NCBI GenBank assembly: GCA_937141405.1
Contig: CAKZQQ010000006.1
Span: 248,001-312,000, forward strand
Direction of reading: 5' to 3'
Length of the DNA stretch: 64,000 nt
DNA from: an uncultured Campylobacterota bacterium
Lineage (GTDB): Bacteria; Campylobacterota; Campylobacteria; Campylobacterales; Sulfurovaceae
Part shown: positions 27,159 through 35,407 of the stretch, in pieces
Layout: every line of letters begins with the position of its first letter
How positions within the stretch are numbered: the stretch's first letter is position 1
Position numbers and translations under genes: made by a program
The notes under the pieces: model-generated
What the model was told of the DNA's origin: nothing
Databases searched by the model: none
Seen by the model: the letters and a program-made list of their open reading frames with translations, nothing else

Positions 27159-27449
27159 ATGCAAGGTCAATCATCAGGCGGTATGTTAATGCAACTTTTA
27201 CCGTTAATCCTCATTTTCGTCGTGTTCTATTTTCTTATAATTAGACCACAACAAAAGCGACAAAAAGATCACGCTCTAATGGTCGCTGAACTTAAAAAAG
27301 GTGACAAAATCATCACGAGCGGTGGATTGATAGCTCTAGTTATCAAACCTGAAGAAGATTTTATCAAAATAGAGCTAAATGATAATACTCTTGTCAAACT
27401 TGACAAAGCCTTTGTAGCAAAGAAGGTTGAGGTAGTTGAAAAAGCTTAA
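27159..27449 (+). CDS. yajC: Preprotein translocase subunit YajC
   Basis: This is the small accessory subunit of SecDF-YajC, 96 aa. It has one transmembrane helix (MLMQLLPLILIFVVFYFLII) followed by RPQQKRQKDHALMVAELKKGDKIITSGG, which is diagnostic. It overlaps the start of secD by 14 bases. Confidence 0.96.
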   Translation: MQGQSSGGMLMQLLPLILIFVVFYFLIIRPQQKRQKDHALMVAELKKGDKIITSGGLIALVIKPEEDFIKIELNDNTLVKLDKAFVAKKVEVVEKA

Positions 27450-28983
27450 CTATAGATTAGTTCTCTTTGCTCTTGCACTTATCTTTGCTTTGAGTGTGCT
27501 TCTTAGCGGCAAAAGACCTACACTTGGACTTGATCTTCAAGGCGGTCTCCATATGCTTCTTGGGGTTAAAACCGATGTAGCTATAAAATCACGGGTAAAA
27601 TCGATGGCAACAAATGTTGCATATTTTCTTGATAAAGAAGATATATACTATGCTAATTTGGCGATCAAAGAGACAAGTATAAGTTTTGAGATACTCGATA
27701 AAGATGATGAGTTGCAAACAAAAGCACTTATTCAAGAAAATCTCGGCGATGCTGTAGAGACCAAAGAGAATGGTCTCAATTTTGAGCTTATCATGACAGA
27801 ACAAGAGAAACTCAATACAAAAGAGAACGCTATCAATCAAGCTGTTGATACAATCCGCAATAGACTTGATCAGTTTGGTCTTGCAGAGCCGACCGTTGCA
27901 AAACAGGGAAGTGATAAGATTCTTGTAGAGGTGCCCGGTATCAAGACACAAGAAGATGAGCAGCGCATTAGAGACCTTATAGCTAAAGCCGCGCATTTGC
28001 AACTTATGGCAGTGGATGAGGCTAGGAATACAAGGGTGACAACGATGAGTCCTGAAGAGGCGAGCAGTTTCGGCGATGTGATTCTCTATGATGCGAAGAC
28101 AAAAGAGCCTTATCTTTTAAGAGAGATTCCTATATTGGACGGTTCGATGCTCACCGATGCAAAAGTCGGTTATGATGATAACAATAACCCTTCTATTAAC
28201 TTCACACTCAATGGACAAGGTGCGAAGATATTTGGCGATTTTTCCGGTAAAAATAGAGGGAAAAGAATGGCGATTGTGCTGGACGATAAGATATATTCAG
28301 CCCCTGTTATCAAAGAGAGAATCGGTGGCGGTAAAGGACGCATAACGGGAGCATTTACTACCGAAGAGGCACACGATGTTGCTATCGCCCTTCGCTCAGG
28401 TGCTCTTTTGGCTCCTGTCGAGGTTATGGAAAAAAGGAGTGTAGGGCCAAGCTTGGGTGCTGATAGCATTAGAGCGAGTATGTTTGCACTCATCTTCGGT
28501 TTTGTTGTAGTTATTGCTTTTATGGTGCTTTACTATTCAGCTGCCGGATTGATAGCCAATGCTGCACTTATCGTCAATCTCTTGTTAATTGTAGCAGTGA
28601 TGGCTCTTTTTGGAGCGACACTCACACTTCCGGGGATGGCCGGTATCGTCCTAACAGTCGGTATGGCTGTTGATGCCAATGTTATCATCTCTGAGAGGAT
28701 ACGAGAGCTTTTAAAAGAGGGAAAATCCATCACAAAAGCGATAGAAGATGGCTATAGTAATGCCTTTAGCGCTATATGGGATGCAAATATCACGACACTC
28801 ATCGCTGCTGTTGCACTCTATGTGTATGGTACAGGACCGGTTAAAGGATTTGCATTGACGATAAGTATAGGGATCTTGGCATCAATGCTTACAGCGATTT
28901 TAGGTACGCACGGTATCTATGAGTACTTTTTGCCAAAGATCAATAAGAATAGGCTCAAATTTTGGTTTGGAATCAAAGGTTAA
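27436..28983 (+). CDS. secD: Protein translocase subunit SecD
   Basis: SecD couples the proton-motive force to late steps of Sec export. At 515 aa it has TM1 at the N-terminus, [15 protein letters not shown], a periplasmic P1 domain ([31 protein letters not shown]), and five C-terminal transmembrane helices with the [17 protein letters not shown] motif. The start is TTG at 27436 inside the end of yajC, preceded by GAGG. secF follows after 10 bases. Confidence 0.96.
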   Translation: MKKLNYRLVLFALALIFALSVLLSGKRPTLGLDLQGGLHMLLGVKTDVAIKSRVKSMATNVAYFLDKEDIYYANLAIKETSISFEILDKDDELQTKALIQENLGDAVETKENGLNFELIMTEQEKLNTKENAINQAVDTIRNRLDQFGLAEPTVAKQGSDKILVEVPGIKTQEDEQRIRDLIAKAAHLQLMAVDEARNTRVTTMSPEEASSFGDVILYDAKTKEPYLLREIPILDGSMLTDAKVGYDDNNNPSINFTLNGQGAKIFGDFSGKNRGKRMAIVLDDKIYSAPVIKERIGGGKGRITGAFTTEEAHDVAIALRSGALLAPVEVMEKRSVGPSLGADSIRASMFALIFGFVVVIAFMVLYYSAAGLIANAALIVNLLLIVAVMALFGATLTLPGMAGIVLTVGMAVDANVIISERIRELLKEGKSITKAIEDGYSNAFSAIWDANITTLIAAVALYVYGTGPVKGFALTISIGILASMLTAILGTHGIYEYFLPKINKNRLKFWFGIKG

Positions 28984-28993
28984 GGGGAGTTAT

Positions 28994-29965
28994 ATGGAAT
29001 TTTTTAAAAGAACCGATCCGATAGCCTTTATGTCGCAATCAATGCGATTTGGTGTACTCTCCTTAATTTTGGTTGTTGCCTCTTGGGCAATTGTTGCTCT
29101 TCAAGGGCTTAACTATGGTATAGATTTTGCCGGTGGAACGCTTATCCAAGTAAAATACGAAGGGAAAGCCCCTCTAGAAGAGGTTAGAAGCCTTATGAAT
29201 GGGAGCGAGCAGTTTAACGGTGCCCAAGTAAACTATTTTGGCTCAGAAGATGAGATAGTTATCAAGACAAAGACAAGCTCAAAAGTCGTAGGCGATGATG
29301 TGAGCGATGAGGCAAAAAAAGTTTTAAGTAGCAGCGGAAACTTTGAGATACGAAGAGTTGATATGGTCGGCCCAAAGATTGGAAGTGAGTTGAGAGAAAA
29401 GGGGCTTATGGCGATGTTGCTTGCTATTATGGGGATTCTTGCCTATGTCTCTTTTCGTTTTGAGTGGAGATTTGGTCTTGCTTCTGTGATAGCCCTTGTG
29501 CATGATGTGAGCATAACGCTTGGTGTTCTTTCCCTTGCAAAGGTCGAGATCAACCTCGATATCCTCGCCGCTCTTTTAACACTGCTTGGGTACTCACTCA
29601 ATGATACTATCATAGTTTTTGATAGGATCAGAGAGGGGCTTGGAAAGCTCAAAAATTTAGATCTTACAGCCATCATCAATACCTCAGTGACACTGACGCT
29701 CTCAAGAACGACACTCACGTCGTTGACAACTTTCTTTGTGGTGCTTTCGCTCTATCTTTTTGGAGGAGAGATTATAAAAGGGTTTAGCTTTACGCTCTTG
29801 GTCGGTATCATAGTAGGTACCTACTCCTCTGTATTTATCGCTTCACCACTCTTGATTTGGCTCAAACTTTCTGCACGTGAGTATCAAGCTCGTGAAGCCA
29901 AAAAACTCCAAAGAGAGAAAGAGAAAGAGCGGATGCGCGCTATGTATGAGAAAGGAACTTTATAA
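28994..29965 (+). CDS. secF: Protein translocase subunit SecF
   Basis: SecF is the partner of SecD, 323 aa from the ATG with AGGGGAG 5 bases ahead. It has the N-terminal [10 protein letters not shown], then [16 protein letters not shown], and the transmembrane motif [18 protein letters not shown]. An ATG further upstream in the same frame lies inside secD and is not used. The last eleven codons ([11 protein letters not shown]-stop) are the first part of a 136-bp tandem repeat that continues downstream. Confidence 0.96.
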   Translation: MEFFKRTDPIAFMSQSMRFGVLSLILVVASWAIVALQGLNYGIDFAGGTLIQVKYEGKAPLEEVRSLMNGSEQFNGAQVNYFGSEDEIVIKTKTSSKVVGDDVSDEAKKVLSSSGNFEIRRVDMVGPKIGSELREKGLMAMLLAIMGILAYVSFRFEWRFGLASVIALVHDVSITLGVLSLAKVEINLDILAALLTLLGYSLNDTIIVFDRIREGLGKLKNLDLTAIINTSVTLTLSRTTLTSLTTFFVVLSLYLFGGEIIKGFSFTLLVGIIVGTYSSVFIASPLLIWLKLSAREYQAREAKKLQREKEKERMRAMYEKGTL

Positions 29966-29987
29966 TATGCAAATGCATCCGCTCTTT
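29924..29987 (+). terminator. Long-loop hairpin overlapping the secF stop
   Basis: The arms AAAGAGCGGATGC (29924-29936) and GCATCCGCTCTTT (29975-29987) are perfectly complementary over 13 bp, separated by 38 bases that contain the secF stop codon. TTTTC follows the stem, so it may terminate yajC-secD-secF. Only copy 1 of the tandem repeat has the full stem; copy 2 retains 7 bp. Confidence 0.5.
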
Positions 29988-30236
29988 TCTTGTCGAAGAC
30001 AAAGCTTTAGTGAGATGAAGTGGCAAATGGGCTCTGCTCATTGCTGCGAAGAATATAAAATAGTACGGATGCGCGCTATGTATGAGAAAGGAACTTTATA
30101 ATATGCAAATGCATCCGCTCTTTTCTTGTCGAAGACAAAGCTTTAGTGAGATGAAGTGGCAAATGGGCTCTGCTCATTGCTGCGAAGAATATAAAATAGT
30201 ACGGATGCGAGTTATGGATGAGAGAGGAACGCTTTA
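29930..30236 (+). repeat. 136-bp tandem duplication containing the secF 3' end, plus a degenerate third copy
   Basis: Copy 1 (29930-30065) and copy 2 (30066-30201) are identical over 136 bp by eye. A third partial copy (30202-30236) matches the first 35 bases at 28 positions. Each copy begins with the last codons of secF (encoding [10 protein letters not shown] or, in copy 3, MRVMDERGTL, then a stop) and continues into the downstream sequence. Within the unit, TTGTC-GAA-GACAA and an imperfect GCAAATGGGC / GCTCATTGC stem can fold. Because 136 is not a multiple of 3, each copy shifts frame. A 74-codon open frame runs across the junction but is a by-product. The region holds no recognised gene. 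Confidence 0.9.
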
Positions 30237-30241
30237 GTAGC

Positions 30242-30269
30242 ACATCTGCACTAAAAATTGTGCAGATGT
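30242..30269 (+). promoter_or_regulatory. Hairpin covering the dacB start codon
   Basis: ACATCTGCAC and GTGCAGATGT form a perfect 10-bp stem with the loop TAAAAATT. The ATG at 30266-30268, the best dacB start, is in the 3' arm. Such a hairpin would sequester the initiation site, so it may be a translational control element, or a remnant of the neighbouring repeat. Confidence 0.45.
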
Positions 30270-31942
30270 ATCAAGTACTTTTTCTCTTTGTAATTGCCTG
30301 CACATTTGCGCAGGCAGATTTTGTTCCCTCAGAGCTCCAAGCGCTTATCGATAAGTCAGGTATGCCTTCAAAAAAAATCAGTATTTATATCAAAGAGACA
30401 AAGAGCAATAAATTGATCGCTTCGCTCAATGCAGCTAAGCTAAGGAATCCTGCTTCCGTCATTAAGATAGCAACGACTTATGCGTCTGTATTGCAGCTTG
30501 GATATGATTATAGATGGGTGACGGATATAGGATATAACGGCTCTATCTCACAAGGTGTTTTGCGAGGTAATCTTATCATTAAGGGGGGAGGCGATCCTGA
30601 TCTTAAAGATGAAGATGTTTTTGAAATTGCTCAATATATCCGAGATAAAGGAATCAGAAAAATAGAGGGCAATATCATCTTAGATAGGTCAATATTTGAT
30701 ACGTCAGGCGGTAGTAGTGCTAGATTTGATGAAAATCCTTATAGTCCTTATAATGCCCTTCCTGATGCGATAATGTTCAATCAAAATCTTAGCCATTTTA
30801 TGATTACCCCACAAGGATCACAGATAGCAGCTTCAAAATCTTTTGATGATAGAAGTTATAAGATAAAAAATAGACTTAGGGCTGTCAATGCGGCTTGTCG
30901 CTATCGGTATTCATGGCCACGAGTAGATGTCGATCAAGGGAATTATCCGGCAGTTGTTACGCTGAGTGGAGACTATTCACTCAAGTGCCCTCAAAGAGAG
31001 CTTGATTATATCGTGACTCGATCCTATTATGCTTTTTATTTTGCACTTGTTGAAGCACTATCAGATCTGAGTGTATCCGTAGAGGGGAAATTGAAATTGG
31101 CATCTGCAAAAGGCTATAAAAAGCTTTTTAGCCATAAATCAAAAACTTTAGAAGAGATCATATCTGAGACAAACAAAGAGAGTAATAATCTCTTTGCTAG
31201 ACAGATATTTTTAATGCTTGGTTATGCAAGATACGGGGAGCATTCCGGCTTAAATAATTCAAGGGAAGCGCTTCGCAACATTCTATATGAAAAAGGGGTT
31301 ACTAACCTTTCCAAGATAAAGATCGACAACGGCTGCGGGCTCTCAAGAAGTGTTCGAGCAAATACGCTTTTTTTTGCTTCAATCTTAGATAGCGCCTATA
31401 AACACTTTGGAGATAGATGGCTTGCAAATCTATCAATTGCCGGAGTGGATGGGACAGTAGAGAAAAGATTTGATAGTGCACTTTATCGCAGAGCATGGAT
31501 GAAAACAGGAAGCTTGAGAAATGTAAAAAATATCGCAGGATATGTGGCGTCAAAAAATAGAAAACTCTATACGGTTGTTATCCTATGCGAGGGTGTGAAT
31601 GCAAAAAAAAGAGGTAAAAAATTACAAGATGAGATTATCCATTGGCTTTGGGAGGGCAACTTACATCAAAGCAAAATCATAGCGGAAGTCAAAGAGCAAC
31701 CAAAATCCCCACAAGCGCAAGATGGAGCGTATTATATCCAGGTGGCATCTACACTTCAAGAGCCAAATCAAGCGTTTTTAAACAAAATTATACAAGCAGG
31801 ATACGGCTATAGAGTCTATAAACAAAATGGGAAAAATAGAGTTTTTGTAGGTCCATATAGCCTTGAAAATGCAAAAGAAAAACTTTTTGGCGTTAAAAAA
31901 ATGATTAATTATGACGCTTTTATTGTAAAAATTATATTTTAA
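30266..31942 (+). CDS. dacB: D-alanyl-D-alanine carboxypeptidase/endopeptidase (PBP4, S13) with SPOR domain
   Basis: This is a penicillin-binding protein of family S13 that trims or cleaves peptidoglycan cross-links, 558 aa. The chosen ATG gives a clean signal peptide (YQVLFLFVIACTFAQA). A longer in-frame ATG at 30218 would add residues encoded by the repeat. The active-site motifs are SxxK in NPASVIKIA (Ser ~63), SxN in KESNNLFA (~305) and KTG in WMKTGSLRNV (~412). Residues ~485-558 form a SPOR domain (YYIQVASTLQEP ... FVGPYSLENAKEKL), which binds denuded septal glycan. PBP4 proteins usually lack SPOR, so septal targeting is suggested. Confidence 0.92.
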   Translation: MYQVLFLFVIACTFAQADFVPSELQALIDKSGMPSKKISIYIKETKSNKLIASLNAAKLRNPASVIKIATTYASVLQLGYDYRWVTDIGYNGSISQGVLRGNLIIKGGGDPDLKDEDVFEIAQYIRDKGIRKIEGNIILDRSIFDTSGGSSARFDENPYSPYNALPDAIMFNQNLSHFMITPQGSQIAASKSFDDRSYKIKNRLRAVNAACRYRYSWPRVDVDQGNYPAVVTLSGDYSLKCPQRELDYIVTRSYYAFYFALVEALSDLSVSVEGKLKLASAKGYKKLFSHKSKTLEEIISETNKESNNLFARQIFLMLGYARYGEHSGLNNSREALRNILYEKGVTNLSKIKIDNGCGLSRSVRANTLFFASILDSAYKHFGDRWLANLSIAGVDGTVEKRFDSALYRRAWMKTGSLRNVKNIAGYVASKNRKLYTVVILCEGVNAKKRGKKLQDEIIHWLWEGNLHQSKIIAEVKEQPKSPQAQDGAYYIQVASTLQEPNQAFLNKIIQAGYGYRVYKQNGKNRVFVGPYSLENAKEKLFGVKKMINYDAFIVKIIF

Positions 31943-32005
31943 TGTTACAATCCTTTATGATTGCTGTGATTTTTAATTTAATCAAGGTCCAAAGAGGAGG
32001 CAAGA

Positions 32006-32890
32006 GTGATAGAAAGAAGTATGTTGATATCTTTTGTAAAAAGAGGGTTGCTGGTCGGGTGTTTTAGTTTTCTCATGACGAGTTTTTCTTATGCGGATCC
32101 AAAAATTACGTTTGCTATTGATAAGATAGATGGCGAAATCCAATATGATATAACCAGTACCACCAACAATGGAGCATCAAGATTGGTCTTTCCATACGAC
32201 AATACGATTGCTGAGATTACGGCAACATACAATATCAATAAGTATAGAGTCTCCTTGAATGCGGCAGCATCTATAAACAAGGGAAGCACCCAAGGGCAAG
32301 ATTTTGACTGGGTGAATGGATTGCCTACAATATATTCAGAATCTCGCGCGAACATACAAGATATGATGAAATTTGGTATAGAGGTTGCAAGACAGTATAA
32401 AAATCATAAAAACATAGTATTGTTCGGGAGACTTGACTATAGAGATATGAACATGGATTGGACCGATACCAATCAAACAAGTGGCGGTGGATCGGTTTCT
32501 GTCAGCGGAAAGACGATTGACTTTAACCAAAAAGGACTCCTCTTTAGTACAGGCGTCAACTACTATATCCCGCTTTCTCCTTCCGTGTTACTAGTGATAA
32601 CTCCCTATTTGCATGTTGCTTACATTGATCTAGAGACAGAGTATTATGCAAGAGATCTTGTAACTTCACAAAAGAGTTACCCATGGGGTGCAGGTGCACA
32701 GCTTAATTTAGAGAAATCATTCAAAAAGTATGGTACTTTAGGTTTGCATCTTGGCTACAACTATGTTGAAGATTCAGATACAACGATGAAATTTAAAACA
32801 AAAAGCACAGGCGTTACCTATGCCAAGCTTCCTTCGGAGTATAAAGAGGATCGATTGAAATTCGGTATCTATTATCGTTATAATTTTTAG
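32006..32890 (+). CDS. Predicted outer-membrane beta-barrel protein, omptin-like in part
   Basis: This 294-aa protein has a signal peptide (LLVGCFSFLMTSFSYA, cleaved before DPK), alternating amphipathic strands throughout, and a C-terminal YYRYNF ending with aromatic Phe, as expected of a BAM-assembled barrel. GASRLVFPYDN and DYRDMNMDWTDTNQT recall the SRLxYPxD and DWTD-type segments of omptin-fold proteins. I cannot match a specific enzyme, and a plain porin-like barrel is possible. The GTG start has GAGGAGG 5 bases ahead. It is a single-gene unit. Confidence 0.65.
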   Translation: MIERSMLISFVKRGLLVGCFSFLMTSFSYADPKITFAIDKIDGEIQYDITSTTNNGASRLVFPYDNTIAEITATYNINKYRVSLNAAASINKGSTQGQDFDWVNGLPTIYSESRANIQDMMKFGIEVARQYKNHKNIVLFGRLDYRDMNMDWTDTNQTSGGGSVSVSGKTIDFNQKGLLFSTGVNYYIPLSPSVLLVITPYLHVAYIDLETEYYARDLVTSQKSYPWGAGAQLNLEKSFKKYGTLGLHLGYNYVEDSDTTMKFKTKSTGVTYAKLPSEYKEDRLKFGIYYRYNF

Positions 32891-32912
32891 TTGTCTTTCA
32901 GAGGGGCAATTA

Positions 32913-32948
32913 ACTCACTTTTTGGTATAATCTCATCAAAAAATGAGT
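32913..32948. promoter_or_regulatory. Inverted repeat flanking the -10 box of the DapC-like gene
   Basis: ACTCACTTTTTG (32913-32924) and CAAAAAATGAGT (32937-32948) are 12-base complementary arms with one mismatch. Between them lies TATAAT (32926-32931), the likely -10 of the aminotransferase-murC-mutS2 unit. A repressor site or 5'-end hairpin is possible. Confidence 0.5.
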
Positions 32949-32953
32949 GCTAT

Positions 32954-34078
32954 ATGAAATTTGAGTCTTACCCTTTTGAAAAACTAAATAATCTTCTTAA
33001 AGAGATAATCCCAAATCAAGATTTTAAACCCCTAAATTTGACAATCGGGGAGCCGCAATTCAATACACCGAGTTTTGTTCTTGATGCACTCAAAGATGAT
33101 GTTAAAGAGTTCAATAAATATCCAAAAACAAGAGGTGAAGCCTATCTTAGAGAAGCAATTTTAAGCTACAATAAAAAGAGATTTGATGTTGATTTAACAG
33201 ATGCGCAGATAGTACCGACATTTGGCACAAGAGAGGCACTCTTTAATTTTCCTCAATACCTTCTGCACGACAAAAAAAATGCACATATGGTGTTCCCTAA
33301 CCCCTTTTATCAGATATATGAGGGTGCTGCCATTGCATCAAGGGCTAAAGTCTCTTATCTTGAACTGAAATCGGCAAATAATTTTTTACCCGAGATAGAC
33401 AAAAAAATGCTCAAAAGTGCTGATTTGGTCATCCTTAATTCTCCAAATAATCCAACAGGAAGTGTTTTGGAGCTTGAAGATCTAAAAGCGTGGGTAAGAC
33501 TTGCTTTAGAGTATGACTTTGTGCTTGTAAATGATGAGTGCTATATCGATATCTATGCTGATGTGCCGATTCCCTCTATACTCAATGCCTCGTTAGAAGT
33601 CGGTAACGGTGAGTTTAAAAATGTCATTGCACTTAACTCGCTCTCCAAAAGATCAAGTGCGCCTGGGCTAAGAAGCGGTTTTTTGGCCGGTGATAAAACG
33701 ATACTTGAGGGGTATATGGAGTATAGAACTTATGTGGGGTGTGCATCGCCTCTTCCTTTGCAAAGAGCAGCAAGTAAAGCATGGGAAGATATGGAGCATG
33801 TTGGCATCTACAGAGAAAAATATAGACAAAATATGCAACTTGCTAAAGAGATGCTTGGTGTAGATGTTGCGCAAGCGACATTTTATGTTTGGCTTGATGT
33901 AGATGATGATTTAGCATTTGCAAAAGAGGCATATGAGCGTTATAATATCAAGGTTCTCCCGGGTTCTTTTCTTGGGCGCGATGGAGTAGGCAGGGGATAT
34001 GTGAGACTCGCTTTGGTGTATGAGCCAAATATTACACAAGAGGCACTCGCTAGAGTACAAGAACTTTTAAAGAGATAG
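32954..34078 (+). CDS. Class I/II PLP-dependent aminotransferase (DapC-like)
   Basis: This 374-aa aminotransferase is of fold type I. It shows LTIGEPQFNTPSFV at the substrate-binding N-terminus, SPNNPTGSVLELEDLKAW, NDECYIDIY (PLP-ring Asp and Tyr) and SLSKRSSAPGLRSGF, in which the Lys forms the Schiff base. Campylobacterota homologues in this subfamily are usually taken as succinyldiaminopimelate aminotransferase of lysine/peptidoglycan synthesis. The adjacency to murC supports a cell-wall link, but an aspartate aminotransferase role is not excluded. The ATG at 32954 is chosen over an earlier one that would overlap the promoter. Confidence 0.8.
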   Translation: MKFESYPFEKLNNLLKEIIPNQDFKPLNLTIGEPQFNTPSFVLDALKDDVKEFNKYPKTRGEAYLREAILSYNKKRFDVDLTDAQIVPTFGTREALFNFPQYLLHDKKNAHMVFPNPFYQIYEGAAIASRAKVSYLELKSANNFLPEIDKKMLKSADLVILNSPNNPTGSVLELEDLKAWVRLALEYDFVLVNDECYIDIYADVPIPSILNASLEVGNGEFKNVIALNSLSKRSSAPGLRSGFLAGDKTILEGYMEYRTYVGCASPLPLQRAASKAWEDMEHVGIYREKYRQNMQLAKEMLGVDVAQATFYVWLDVDDDLAFAKEAYERYNIKVLPGSFLGRDGVGRGYVRLALVYEPNITQEALARVQELLKR

Positions 34079-34088
34079 GTGGATAGTT

Positions 34089-35405
34089 TTGAAGATACAT
34101 TTTATCGGCATCGGGGGCATCGGTCTCTCGGCACTTGCAAAATTTTTAACAAATGATGGACATACGATCTCAGGATCTGACATCAGACAGAGTGAGATTA
34201 CCAATGATCTTGCAACAAGCTATAATGCAAAGATTACAATCCCTCATCATAAAGATGCAGTTGATGATGCCGATATGGTTATCTATTCGGCAGCCGTGCG
34301 TAAAAATAACCCTGAGTATATAGAGGCAAATGAGCGGGGTATTACACTGCTTTCTAGAAAAGATGCACTCAAATTTATACTCAAAGAAAAAGAGGTTTAT
34401 GCCGTAGGCGGTGCGCATGGTAAGAGTACAACTTCTGCGATGCTCGCTTCTTTGCTGCCTGAAAGTAATGCACTGATAGGCGCTATCTCTAAAGAGTTTG
34501 GCTCCAATGTAAGATCATACGATAATGATAAAGTCGTTTTTGAGGCCGATGAAAGTGATGCAAGTTTTTTAAATTCAAATCCTTATCTTGCCATAGTAAC
34601 TAATGTTGAGCTTGAGCATATGGAGTATTATGACTATGATGAAGAGCGATTTTATGGAGCCTATAGAAGATTTTTAGAGTTAGCCACTATTCGCATCATC
34701 AATGCCGAAGATCCATTTTTGGCCTCTTTGGAGCTCCCATCAATCAAACTCTACCCCTCAAAAGATATCAAAGATATCACTTATGTTTTAGTGGATTCTA
34801 AACCCTATAGTAGATTTAAACTCAAAAACCTTGGTACTTTTGAGGTCTTTGGTTTGGGCGAGCATATCGTCACTGACGCCGCTTTGGCGATATTGGCTTC
34901 ACTTGAACTTGGAGAAAAATTAGAAGATGTCAGAATGAGACTTAGAGAATATAAGGGGATTAAAAAGCGTTTTGATATCATACAAAATTTTGAAGAGTGT
35001 GTCGTGATTGATGATTATGCTCATCATCCCACAGAGATAAAAGCGACCATCAATGCGTTACAAAAGTTCAAAGAACTCCGAGGATTGCAGAAGATAACAG
35101 CTATTTGGCAACCGCATAAATATAGCAGAACACTTGACAATATCGATGGTTTTATAGAGTGTTTTAACGGGGTCGACGCACTAGTTATTTTACCTATTTG
35201 GTCGGCAGGAGAGCTCCATGTTGATATCGATCTCAAAGGGGCACTCTCTAAGCATGATCCTATCATGGCAGAGCGAATCAATAAAGAAGATGGGCGTGTA
35301 AAGATCTATAGTGATAATCATATCATCAATGAGTTTAGCGAAGGAATCATCGTGGCGTTTGGTGCAGGTGACATCACTTATCAGATCAGAGGGGAACTCC
35401 ACTAG
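34089..35405 (+). CDS. murC: UDP-N-acetylmuramate-L-alanine ligase
   Basis: MurC ligates the first residue of the peptidoglycan stem peptide; this copy is 438 aa. It has the N-terminal Rossmann IHFIGIGGIGLSALA, the ATP P-loop in GGAHGKSTTSAML, EADESDASF, NVELEHMEYY, IDDYAHHPTEI and WQPHKYSRT. The start is TTG, 10 bases after the aminotransferase stop, with GGTGG ahead. It precedes mutS2 by two bases and belongs to the same operon. Confidence 0.96.
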   Translation: MKIHFIGIGGIGLSALAKFLTNDGHTISGSDIRQSEITNDLATSYNAKITIPHHKDAVDDADMVIYSAAVRKNNPEYIEANERGITLLSRKDALKFILKEKEVYAVGGAHGKSTTSAMLASLLPESNALIGAISKEFGSNVRSYDNDKVVFEADESDASFLNSNPYLAIVTNVELEHMEYYDYDEERFYGAYRRFLELATIRIINAEDPFLASLELPSIKLYPSKDIKDITYVLVDSKPYSRFKLKNLGTFEVFGLGEHIVTDAALAILASLELGEKLEDVRMRLREYKGIKKRFDIIQNFEECVVIDDYAHHPTEIKATINALQKFKELRGLQKITAIWQPHKYSRTLDNIDGFIECFNGVDALVILPIWSAGELHVDIDLKGALSKHDPIMAERINKEDGRVKIYSDNHIINEFSEGIIVAFGAGDITYQIRGELH

Positions 35406-35407
35406 AG

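Noticed and set aside
29877-30101. A 74-codon plus-strand frame spanning the secF end and the repeat
   Set aside because: It is produced by the tandem duplication, overlaps secF in another frame, has no ribosome-binding site, and its C-terminal residues are just secF codons re-used.
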